In this document: in pieces, positions 1-5,440 of the stretch
Numbering within the stretch: position 1 is the stretch's first letter
Layout: every line of letters begins with the position of its first letter
Assembly (NCBI GenBank): GCA_937925595.1
Contig: CALALQ010000222.1
Coordinates: forward strand, 1 to 5,573
DNA: 5,573 nt
Direction: 5' to 3'
Source of the DNA: an uncultured Demequina sp.
GTDB taxonomy: Bacteria; Actinomycetota; Actinomycetes; Actinomycetales; Demequinaceae
The notes under the pieces: model-generated
The model's input: only the letters and a program-made list of their open reading frames with translations
What the model was told of the DNA's origin: nothing
The model's database searches: none
Translations under genes and position numbers: made by a program

Positions 1-72
1 AAGTCGAACCTTGAGAAGTCCGACGATCATCAGGGCCGCGTCGGCCGGAACCACGTTCCGTCCGACCCGGAC

Positions 73-772
73 CTACACCACGCTACGGGACGTGACCCGG
101 AGCGACTGCTCCGTTTCGTCCAAAGCGGAAGCCACCGCCTCTGCCACGGCCGCCGATCTGCTTCAAGAGGGTCGCTGAGAACTGGCACCCCGTGTTGGCG
201 CCAGCGATGGGCCTCCGGGAACGCCATCCTGGGCTCGCCGATTTTGTCCATAATCCAATCCGGGAGCAGCACTGGCGCGTCATAGGCGCTCTGGTCGAGC
301 AGATCCCACCGTTCTTCGTAACGACCCCAGACGTTGAGGCCGATGCGTGCCTGCGTGATTGGTGCGTTGCGTTGTCCGGCCGGAATGCCCGGCTCAGTAA
401 GCCAGTGCATGTGGCCGATCCAGGCCCCGGCGACGACGTGAACGCGGGGTACAACCCAGCATCGCGGACGATCGCGGACGTCTTGGCCTAGCAGCACGAA
501 CACGTACCACTCGCGCGCCGATGCGGCGGGCGTAATCCCGCGGGCACCCATCGGCCACATCGGCTTGCGGTGATGGCGCATTGTCTTGACCTGCACCTCG
601 ATCATCGGCCGTTCGGGCTGCTCGGCGCCCATGTCGGCGCGCACGGCAAGAATGTCGGCCCGCGCGCGACGCCTTCCCGAGTCAGTGAAGCAGCCCAGCC
701 GAGCTGCGCAAGCGCCGCGCACACGAAGTGCTCGCCGGCCGAGCCGGTGAGCGTCTGATCTCTGGATGGCAT
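73..772 (-). pseudogene. PD-(D/E)XK nuclease-like hypothetical protein, two frameshifts
   Basis: No single frame covers this gene. The N-terminal part (M-P-S-R-D-Q-T-L-T-G, then GEHFVCAALAQLGW) reads from ATG at 772 to about 660. The middle part (ADILAVR, then IEVQVKT, later GHMHWL, RWDLLD and VLLPDW) continues in a second frame from about 659 to 152. A third frame (AVAEAVASALDETEQSL) then runs to TAG at 73-75. Each junction is explained by one missing base (or two extra). Adding one base at each makes 702 nt, a protein of 233 residues. The pattern Glu14, Asp about 40, then Glu-Val-Gln-Val-Lys at about 59-63 matches the PD-(D/E)XK fold's E...D...ExK active site, so a nuclease-like role is inferred; the substrate is unknown. 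I recognise it as a hypothetical family of Thermoleophilia-type genomes, from memory only. Unshifted, the middle frame ends at 30 with a Trp/Arg-rich tail typical of out-of-frame translation. It could be a true pseudogene or carry sequencing errors. Confidence 0.7.
461..480. repeat. 10-bp perfect tandem duplication
   Basis: The decamer ATCGCGGACG occurs twice head to tail inside the nuclease-like gene. A 10-bp duplication should shift the frame, yet family-like sequence continues in one frame on both sides (WYVFVLL before, WVVPRVHV after). It is therefore either old and compensated, or coincidental codon similarity (DVRDRPR on the minus strand). Confidence 0.6.
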
Positions 773-780
773 GACGGACG

Positions 781-786
781 ACCCTA
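781..786 (-). promoter_or_regulatory. -10 box TAGGGT, probable leaderless start
   Basis: On the minus strand TAGGGT is followed by eight bases and then the ATG at 772. That spacing puts transcription start at or within two bases of the start codon, as in leaderless actinobacterial mRNAs. No recognisable Shine-Dalgarno precedes the ATG, which fits. I see no convincing -35 hexamer 16-19 bases upstream, so this is a -10-only call, supported by the related TAGGTT boxes before two other genes in the window. Confidence 0.45.
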
Positions 787-829
787 CGCGCTCGACGTCG
801 CCCACTCCCAGCAGTCGGTCTCCAGCGCT

Positions 830-850
830 GAGTCACCGTGTCGGTGACTC
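830..850. other. Perfect 9-bp inverted repeat, 3-nt loop
   Basis: GAGTCACCG and CGGTGACTC are exact reverse complements separated by TGT. The repeat lies between two minus-strand genes, about 58 bases upstream of the ATG at 772 and about 170 downstream of the stop at 1022. No T-run follows it on either strand, so it is not a classical intrinsic terminator. It could be an operator for the nuclease-like gene, a U-tract-less terminator for the membrane-protein gene, or a structured RNA element. The remaining sequence of 773-1021 shows no gene. Confidence 0.5.
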
Positions 851-1021
851 GACGCGTCTATTGGGTCTCGTCCAACGCAGCAGTCGTCCGGTCGTCGCAC
901 GTAGTCGCCGTCGTGCGTCTGCGCGATATGCGGGGTTAGCGGGAGGGCGTGCGGCCGGCGATGGCGTCGGACTCCGAGTGTCGAGAGGATCCGGTGGTGC
1001 TCATCGCCGCTTTCGACGGGC

Positions 1022-1702
1022 TCAGCTGACGCGAGTCTCAGCGATCTTGAACATCGACGAGCGAAGTTCGTTCAACGCACTGGTCGCAGCACCCCAGTAC
1101 TTCCAAAAGCTCTTCTTCGCATCTTCATCGGGAGGGGCCAGTTGCATGACCTGCAGTGCCTGAAATAGGTCGCCAGTAGCCCGTGAATGAAGTTGTGCGG
1201 CCTCGTGACGCGGCCCTAGGCGAATCCGGATGCGCTCGCTGCCTCCTCGCGCCGATTCGAAGGCCTCCAGCGGCCTCTCAAGCGATGCTTCGGGAAGCAC
1301 CGTGAGCCCGCTTGCCGTTCGCTCAAGACTCCACCACGTGGTCGACGCCGATAGGACCGAGGACTGAAAAGACGTGAGCGCGACTAGCGCTTCGTCGAGA
1401 ACCGCCCGAAGCTCGACGCGATCTGTCCGCTGGCGCTCCGCCGCGGCTGCCTCACGATGGGCGCTCGCGCCCGCTTGCCACGTGATCAGAGGTGCAGCAA
1501 CACCAACGATGCCGGTCACAACCACTGCCGCGATCGCGATGCGGCGATCCGGCGATCGCTGCACAATCGGTGGCGACGCAGAGGAAGCGAGGTTTCCGCC
1601 GACTGCCTCGCCGGGTTGCCCGCCGCGTCGACGGGCAATTCCCCATATGCAAGCAACGAGGGCGAGGAGTGACAGCAGCCCGTTGGCGGTCGCTCTTCTC
1701 AT
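1022..1702 (-). CDS. Two-TM membrane protein of unknown function
   Basis: This encodes 226 residues from ATG at 1700-1702 to TGA at 1022-1024. I do not recognise a family. Visible features: a hydrophobic segment at about 9-23 (LLSLLALVACIWGIA) followed by Arg-Arg-Arg; a basic linker at 24-55; a second hydrophobic segment at about 54-74 (IAIAAVVVTGIVGVAAP); an Ala/Glu/Arg-rich stretch at about 80-115 with coiled-coil character; then a charged, probably helical C-terminal domain. The basic linker suggests it is cytoplasmic, putting the C-terminal domain outside (positive-inside reasoning). The frame stays open to 1867, but the extra 55 residues are Cys-rich and low in coding character, and a promoter sits inside that extension, so the internal ATG is preferred. 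No Shine-Dalgarno is evident before it. Its role is unknown, and it is separated from both neighbouring minus-strand genes by about 250 bases or more. Confidence 0.7.
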   Translation of the reverse strand: MRRATANGLLSLLALVACIWGIARRRGGQPGEAVGGNLASSASPPIVQRSPDRRIAIAAVVVTGIVGVAAPLITWQAGASAHREAAAAERQRTDRVELRAVLDEALVALTSFQSSVLSASTTWWSLERTASGLTVLPEASLERPLEAFESARGGSERIRIRLGPRHEAAQLHSRATGDLFQALQVMQLAPPDEDAKKSFWKYWGAATSALNELRSSMFKIAETRVS

Positions 1703-1728
1703 AGGCCATTCGCCGAGGTCGCATTCAC
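1699..1728 (-). CDS. Possible 9-codon leaderless upstream ORF
   Basis: GTG at 1726-1728 lies six bases after a TAGGTT -10 box, at the predicted transcription start. It opens a 9-codon frame (V/M-N-A-T-S-A-N-G-L) ending in TGA at 1699-1701. That stop overlaps the ATG of the membrane-protein gene in a four-base ATGA arrangement, which is typical of translational coupling. The downstream ATG has no Shine-Dalgarno of its own, so coupling would explain how it is initiated. Short leaderless upstream ORFs are known from mycobacteria. An ORF this short can easily arise by chance. Confidence 0.25.
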   Translation of the reverse strand: MNATSANGL

Positions 1729-1734
1729 ATGCGA

Positions 1735-1764
1735 AACCTATCCGCAGCGCTCTTCCGCTGTCGA
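1735..1764 (-). promoter_or_regulatory. Sigma-70-type promoter, TCGACA-18-TAGGTT
   Basis: On the minus strand, TCGACA (1759-1764) and TAGGTT (1735-1740) are 18 bases apart, close to the actinobacterial housekeeping pattern TTGACA-(17/18)-TAGRRT. Predicted transcription start is near 1728, giving about 26 bases before the ATG at 1702. This supports the short form of the membrane protein. It carries the same -10 hexamer as the promoter at 4783-4811. Confidence 0.5.
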
Positions 1765-1979
1765 TCCGTTTCCCAGCGCCTTCGGTGGCAGCGGCCCTGT
1801 GGACGAGGATGTCAGCGCAGCCGCACCCCGTTTGCACTTCGCGGTCGGCGATCGCGCGGGTGATCATCCTCGCCGTGATCGCTTTCCATGCGGAGCAGCG
1901 GCGCGCGATCGGCGGCGCCTGCCGACTGGCCGTTTGACCTGCGCGCTCGTGTCGGAGCCAATCTGTAGACGCGGGATCG

Positions 1980-3806
1980 TCAGGCGTACTGCTCGACCTT
2001 CATCGTGACCGACCATTCGCCGTGATAACTGCGCACCTCAAGGCGGAATCGGCCGGGTCCGTCAGGCCCATGCGTGGTGTGCGTGCCGGCGCTCAGGGTG
2101 ACGAAGTCGAGTCCGTAGCCGTCGGTTTGATCGATGGAGAGCCTCGGTCCGGTGCAGTCCACATACCCGCCGTATGGGCAGCTCAGCTCGGTGGCCGTGT
2201 AGGTGATCCGCCACGTCTTGCCGGAGATCTTGAAGGACGGCGTCGAGCCGTCGCTGTCGAGCGTGTAGGTCTCGACCGGCCGCCACGCTTTGGCGCGCGC
2301 GATGACGAGCGTGATCGTGCTACCGCGGCTGACCTCTTCAGCGGACGGCGGCTCGCTGCGGATCACCGTGCCGGCATCGCGGGCGGACGCGATCTCTCGG
2401 ATTTGCACAGTCAGGCCCTGGTCCACGAGGCGGGTGCGGGCGGTCTCGACGTTGCTGTCGGCCGTGTCCGGGATGACGACGGGCGGCGGACCGCTGCTGA
2501 CCGTGACCTGCACCGTCTCTCCCTCGAGTAGCCGAGACCGGCGACGTGGGCGCTGGCTGACGATCTGGCCCGCGGGCACGCGCACGGAATGGCGACGTTT
2601 GACACTGAGGTCGAGTCCACGGTTTTCAACGCGCTCGCGGGCGCGGGCTTCGTCGAGGCCCGTGAGCGTGGGTACGGTCACGCGCGGGTCCGGCGTCGGG
2701 GTAACGGTTGGCTCCGGTCGCGGGTCGTCGGCCGGCGTGCTCGTCGGTTCGGCGGTCGTTTCGGCGCCGGCGGCGGCTGCTGCGCCGGCGGGGTTACCTG
2801 GCTCTCCGGTGAGGGTGAGGGTGACCACGGCCGCCACCGTCAACGCCGTCGCGATCAGTCCGCCGCCCGCCACGGCCAAGCGCCGTCCGGTTCGGCGGCG
2901 AGGAAGCGCGACGGTTGGCGCGGTCGCTGGGTCTAGGTCCTCTGGGTGTGTCCGGGACCGGCGCCCGAGCGGGACGGTGCGCGCCTCGTCGGCAGCGTCA
3001 AGGGCCGCGGCGAACGACTCGACGTCCGGGAAGCGATCGCCCGGGTCTTTCGCCAGCGCGCGCTGGACGGCCGAGCGGACGTTCGCTGGAACGTCCGGCG
3101 GGAGCGGGGGCGGCTCGTCGTGCAGGTGGGCAAGCGCGAACGCCATCGCGTTCTCACCCTCGAACGGCAAGCGGCCGGCCAGAAGCTCGTACAAGACAAC
3201 CGCAAGTGCGTACTGGTCCGCCGCGGGGCCGGTCGCGCGCCCTCGGGCCTGCTCGGGCGGCATGTACATGTAGGTGCCGACCTGGGTGTGCGTCGCCGAT
3301 GTCGTCGTCTCACCGGTCTGCAGCCGCGCGATACCGAAATCGCAGATGCGGACCTGGCCGTCGGATGTGAGCAGCAGGTTGCCGGGCTTGATGTCACGGT
3401 GGACGACGCCTCGGGCGTGCGCGGCAGCAAGCGCGGTTGCCGTCTGCTGGACGAATTCGACGGCTTCGGTGACCGGGACCCGGCCACGGCGCATCCGGGT
3501 ACGGAGGCTTTCGCCATCGACGAGCTCGGCGACGGTGTAGGGACCAACCTGCGCGTCAACGCCCGTGTCGGTCACCCGCACGACGCCCGGGTGGCTGATC
3601 GCCGCCGCCGTGCGGGCCTCCTGCTCAAAGCGCTGGACTCCCTCCGGCTCAGCCATCCACGGGTGGATGATCTTGACCGCGACGGACACGCCCAGCCGCT
3701 GATCCCGGGCGCGATACACGCGACCGAACCCGCCCTCACCGATCGGGGCCTCAAGTCGGTAGCGGCCGGCGACGAGCCGGCCCGCATGGTCAGGAGCGAT
3801 CGGCAC
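1980..3806 (-). CDS. PASTA-domain transmembrane Ser/Thr protein kinase
   Basis: A 608-residue receptor kinase of the PknB/Stk type, expected to phosphorylate cytoplasmic proteins on Ser/Thr in response to envelope signals. The cytoplasmic kinase domain covers about 16-272: glycine loop IGEGGFGRV (22-30), VAVK with Lys45, alpha-C Glu63, HRDIKPGN (136-143, catalytic Asp138), DFG (156-158), a Thr/Ser-rich activation loop (about 164-178) and PPE (183-185) for the usual APE. All catalytic residues are present. A basic juxtamembrane stretch precedes one TM helix (about 311-332), a Pro/Thr-rich linker (334-375) and two PASTA repeats (about 376-437 and 441-503). The last ~104 residues are not PASTA: a beta-rich domain with Trp532, Trp598 and a Cys543/Cys551 pair. 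The start is GTG at 3804-3806, five bases after the stop of the nuclease gene, with no clear Shine-Dalgarno, so translational coupling is likely. Unlike standard PASTA kinases, no cell-division or phosphatase gene adjoins it here. Confidence 0.95.
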   Translation of the reverse strand: MPIAPDHAGRLVAGRYRLEAPIGEGGFGRVYRARDQRLGVSVAVKIIHPWMAEPEGVQRFEQEARTAAAISHPGVVRVTDTGVDAQVGPYTVAELVDGESLRTRMRRGRVPVTEAVEFVQQTATALAAAHARGVVHRDIKPGNLLLTSDGQVRICDFGIARLQTGETTTSATHTQVGTYMYMPPEQARGRATGPAADQYALAVVLYELLAGRLPFEGENAMAFALAHLHDEPPPLPPDVPANVRSAVQRALAKDPGDRFPDVESFAAALDAADEARTVPLGRRSRTHPEDLDPATAPTVALPRRRTGRRLAVAGGGLIATALTVAAVVTLTLTGEPGNPAGAAAAAGAETTAEPTSTPADDPRPEPTVTPTPDPRVTVPTLTGLDEARARERVENRGLDLSVKRRHSVRVPAGQIVSQRPRRRSRLLEGETVQVTVSSGPPPVVIPDTADSNVETARTRLVDQGLTVQIREIASARDAGTVIRSEPPSAEEVSRGSTITLVIARAKAWRPVETYTLDSDGSTPSFKISGKTWRITYTATELSCPYGGYVDCTGPRLSIDQTDGYGLDFVTLSAGTHTTHGPDGPGRFRLEVRSYHGEWSVTMKVEQYA

Positions 3807-3811
3807 GTCGC

Positions 3812-4453
3812 TTAGTAGAAGACGTACCGGAACTTCGTGCCATCGCAGAAACGGCGCAGCTTGACCCCCAGCGTCGACCCGTGGCTGCGGTTCTCCGAAC
3901 TCGGAACGTACGCGACATCGGCGCGCCAGCCTCGAGGATTGCTCCCGCGCACCAGCCCTTTGCCCTTTCCACGGCCGATGGCCGGCGGGTATTCGTCGCG
4001 GTCGTACCCGGCGCGGGTCTTCACGTCCTCGAGCACGCGGTCGCGGCGGGAATCCGCGCCCGGGCGATTGAGCACGAGCGTACGCGGCCAGCCCGCCTTG
4101 ATCGCAGCCTCAGCGTGCCGCTTGATGTTCGGATACTTCGTCTTAGAGAACGAGATCGATTGAACGCGCGACGGCCGCGAACACCGTGGCTTCGACGGCT
4201 TCGGAGTCGGCGCGCTCGCGGGATTCTCGCCCGACTGCGCGGGCTTGAAGCACGGGCACGGCAGCGACTCGCAGTAGATGCCGTCGCCATCAGCGTCCAC
4301 GGTGTCGGCGGCGCGCTGCGCGGCGGCTTGGTTCGCATAATCAGCGCACACTGCCCCAGCCCACGCCGAAGGCGACGCAAAGACACCGGACGCGACGCTC
4401 GAGAGCGAGATCAGCGCAACGACCGTCAGCAAAGCGGCGATCAACAAACGCAC
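3812..4453 (-). CDS. Secreted excalibur-NucA/NucB DNase fusion
   Basis: Encodes 213 residues in three parts. A signal peptide lies at about 1-26 (MRLLIAALLTVVALISLSSV then ASGVFA). An excalibur calcium-binding domain spans about 36-68: Cys36, the acidic loop DADGDGIYC (53-61), then ESLPCPC. After a Pro/Ser/Lys linker, a NucA/NucB-type deoxyribonuclease domain fills about 97-213: ISFSKTKYPNIKRHAEAAIK, the family's acidic signature GYDRDEYPP (149-157) and YVPSSENRSHGS (182-193), corresponding to the DNRGAGS region of Bacillus NucA/NucB. The acidic core is intact, so an active, exported, metal-dependent non-specific DNase is inferred; calcium binding by the excalibur part is family knowledge, not shown here. 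The start is GTG at 4451-4453, four bases after GGGAGG. The gene follows a small excalibur gene (58-base gap) and precedes the PASTA kinase (5-base gap). It may degrade extracellular DNA for nutrition, competition or biofilm turnover; the sequence does not decide which. Confidence 0.9.
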   Translation of the reverse strand: MRLLIAALLTVVALISLSSVASGVFASPSAWAGAVCADYANQAAAQRAADTVDADGDGIYCESLPCPCFKPAQSGENPASAPTPKPSKPRCSRPSRVQSISFSKTKYPNIKRHAEAAIKAGWPRTLVLNRPGADSRRDRVLEDVKTRAGYDRDEYPPAIGRGKGKGLVRGSNPRGWRADVAYVPSSENRSHGSTLGVKLRRFCDGTKFRYVFY

Positions 4454-4457
4454 AACG

Positions 4458-4463
4458 CCTCCC
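4458..4463 (-). promoter_or_regulatory. Shine-Dalgarno GGGAGG before the DNase gene
   Basis: GGGAGG on the minus strand lies four bases upstream of the GTG at 4453 and decides that start. The 58-base gap 4454-4511 contains no convincing -35/-10 pair, although TAGCGT at 4467-4472 and TAGGTA occur singly. The DNase gene is therefore probably expressed from the promoter upstream of 4775. Confidence 0.6.
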
Positions 4464-4511
4464 GGAACGCTAGGCGACGTACCTACGCCGAACGCGAACC
4501 GCTACCCGGCT

Positions 4512-4775
4512 CTACTTCTTCTCGCACGCGATCCCATCCTTGTCGCGATCGAGATGGGTGTTGCGGTTATAGACCGCGCGATTGACCTTGAAGGTCGTCA
4601 CCGGCTTGCCGGATGTCTTGTCGCGAGCCCCAGGCTTGGCCACGCCGTGCTTGTAGACCTTGTTCAGCGCCGCGCAGTTCTTGTATCGGGTCGCCCCCGA
4701 GGCCGACGGTACCAAGGTCGCGGTCACGGCGAGAGCGGCTAGAAGACCGACGAGAGAGATGACTGAACGCTTCAC
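4512..4775 (-). CDS. Small secreted excalibur calcium-binding protein
   Basis: Encodes 87 residues from GTG at 4773-4775 to TAG at 4512-4514. A signal peptide of about 28 residues (MKRSVISLVGLLAALAVTAT, then LVPSASGA) precedes one excalibur domain: YKNCAALNKVYKHGVAKPG at about 31-49 and, near the end, LDRDKDGIACEKK (75-87). Cys34 and Cys84 would form the conserved disulfide, and the Asp-x-Asp-x-Asp-Gly loop is the predicted calcium site. It should be exported, and its specific function is unknown. The frame is open to a TTG at 4811, but that TTG is the first part of a -35 hexamer and the shorter start gives an ordinary signal peptide. It is the first gene of a probable three-gene operon with the excalibur-NucA/NucB DNase and the kinase. 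Two excalibur proteins in a row suggest duplication or a shared calcium-dependent location. Confidence 0.88.
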   Translation of the reverse strand: MKRSVISLVGLLAALAVTATLVPSASGATRYKNCAALNKVYKHGVAKPGARDKTSGKPVTTFKVNRAVYNRNTHLDRDKDGIACEKK

Positions 4776-4782
4776 GCGCTTG

Positions 4783-4811
4783 AACCTATCTTCGCCAAAG
4801 CGCGGACACAA
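4783..4811 (-). promoter_or_regulatory. Sigma-70-type promoter, TTGTGT-17-TAGGTT, leaderless operon start
   Basis: On the minus strand TTGTGT (4806-4811) and TAGGTT (4783-4788) are separated by exactly 17 bases, close to the housekeeping consensus. Seven bases follow before GTG at 4775, so transcription should begin at or next to the start codon. The weak ribosome-site match in front of that GTG agrees with a leaderless message. This is the best promoter in the window and the likely source of the excalibur-DNase-kinase transcript. Confidence 0.65.
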
Positions 4812-4967
4812 TCAGCTCCGGCGAGAATGGACACTCATACGAGCGCGATCGACCGCCGAGACAACACCTACCGGCCTCTGCGCGTCGGCGATGAGCCACC
4901 GAGGCGACCGTAAGTCGGGGGCGAACTTCTTCGCGGCGCACCTATGACTCCTGACAGCCCATCCGTG

Positions 4968-4973
4968 AGGAGG
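4968..4973 (+). promoter_or_regulatory. Shine-Dalgarno AGGAGG before the six-Cys protein gene
   Basis: A consensus AGGAGG sits five bases before ATG 4979 and fixes that start. Unlike the putative leaderless genes on the other strand, this transcript must have a 5' leader. The intergenic stretch 4812-4967 shows no convincing plus-strand -35/-10 pair; TATGAC at 4943-4948 is the nearest -10-like hexamer and lacks a -35. Confidence 0.75.
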
Positions 4974-4978
4974 TCTCC

Positions 4979-5323
4979 ATGCTCCGCCGCATCGCCCGTA
5001 CCGCCCTCTTCGTCCTCGCCCTGGCCGCCGGCGTCGCCGGCTCCTCGGCCGCCCACCCGGCCAAGGACCGCTCCTGCGGCCTGATCCGCGACGCAGGCGG
5101 CACGCGGATCGGCGTGGTCGTCCAGCGCGGCGCCGTCAAGTGCGCCACCGCCAAGAAGGTCGTCCGCGCCTACGACCGCTCCAAGGCGCCGTGCTCGGGC
5201 TCGGTGTGCGTGCGCTCCCACCACGGCTTCACGTGCGCGAGCGCCAAGCCCGCCGACTTCCCGCGCCTGTTCAGCTGCCAGAAGGGCCGTGCCCGCGTTG
5301 CCGCCATGTCGACCGCGGACTGA
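4979..5323 (+). CDS. Small secreted six-cysteine protein, function unknown
   Basis: Encodes 114 residues. Residues 1 to about 25 form a clear signal peptide (MLRRIARTALFVLALAAGVA, then GSSAA), so the product should be exported. The mature part has six cysteines (33, 55, 72, 77, 86 and 100), enough for three disulfides, with local motifs CGLI, VKCATAKKVVRAY, PCSGSVCVR, HHGFTCAS and FSC. I know similar short Cys-patterned secreted proteins from Thermoleophilia-like genomes only as hypothetical proteins and assign no function. A strong Shine-Dalgarno precedes the ATG. Third codon positions are almost all C or G, much more so than in the minus-strand genes to the left, so this gene looks native to a very GC-rich genome. 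It is divergent from the excalibur operon and ends in TGA at 5321-5323. Confidence 0.85.
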   Translation: MLRRIARTALFVLALAAGVAGSSAAHPAKDRSCGLIRDAGGTRIGVVVQRGAVKCATAKKVVRAYDRSKAPCSGSVCVRSHHGFTCASAKPADFPRLFSCQKGRARVAAMSTAD

Positions 5324-5413
5324 GCCCACTACGGCGGCTGGCCAGGCAGAGGTTGGCCGAACGGTGCGTCACCCGCCCGGGGGACGCGCCGCGCCGCCGG
5401 CCGGGCGGGGCGG

Positions 5414-5419
5414 TAGGTT
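5414..5419 (+). promoter_or_regulatory. Isolated -10-like box TAGGTT
   Basis: The same hexamer used by the two best minus-strand promoters appears here on the plus strand, just before a hairpin cluster. No -35 match exists 17-18 bases upstream, where the sequence is only G and C. Transcription would start near 5425-5426. It may drive a structured RNA or a downstream gene outside the window, or be chance. Confidence 0.2.
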
Positions 5420-5440
5420 CGCGTCAGGACCATGCCCGTC

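Noticed and set aside
896..917. 6-bp inverted repeat CGCACG / CGTGCG with 10-nt loop
   Set aside because: Too short and loose to stand out in GC-rich sequence.
771..1163. 130-codon plus-strand frame across the 773-1021 gap
   Set aside because: Ser/Arg-rich, no Shine-Dalgarno, and overlaps the start of the nuclease-like gene and the end of the membrane-protein gene.
1703..1867. 55-residue N-terminal extension of the membrane protein
   Set aside because: It contains the TCGACA-18-TAGGTT promoter and has poor coding character; the internal ATG gives an ordinary N-terminal TM segment.
1374..1937. 187-codon plus-strand frame opposite the membrane-protein gene
   Set aside because: Composition typical of antisense high-GC frames; the minus frame has TM segments and a promoter.
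2290..3273. 327-codon plus-strand open frame inside the kinase gene
   Set aside because: Ser/Arg/Ala-rich antisense shadow of a clearly real kinase; no domain and no ribosome site.
2946..3815. 289-codon plus-strand open frame opposite the kinase N-terminus
   Set aside because: Lies antisense to the conserved kinase catalytic motifs; open only because of high GC.
3881..4585. 234-codon plus-strand frame over the DNase gene
   Set aside because: Arg-rich shadow of the DNase and small excalibur genes; no signal or domain.
4776..4811. Longer start (TTG at 4811) of the small excalibur protein, with GGAG upstream
   Set aside because: The TTG is the first half of a -35 hexamer with ideal spacing to TAGGTT; the shorter start gives a standard signal peptide.
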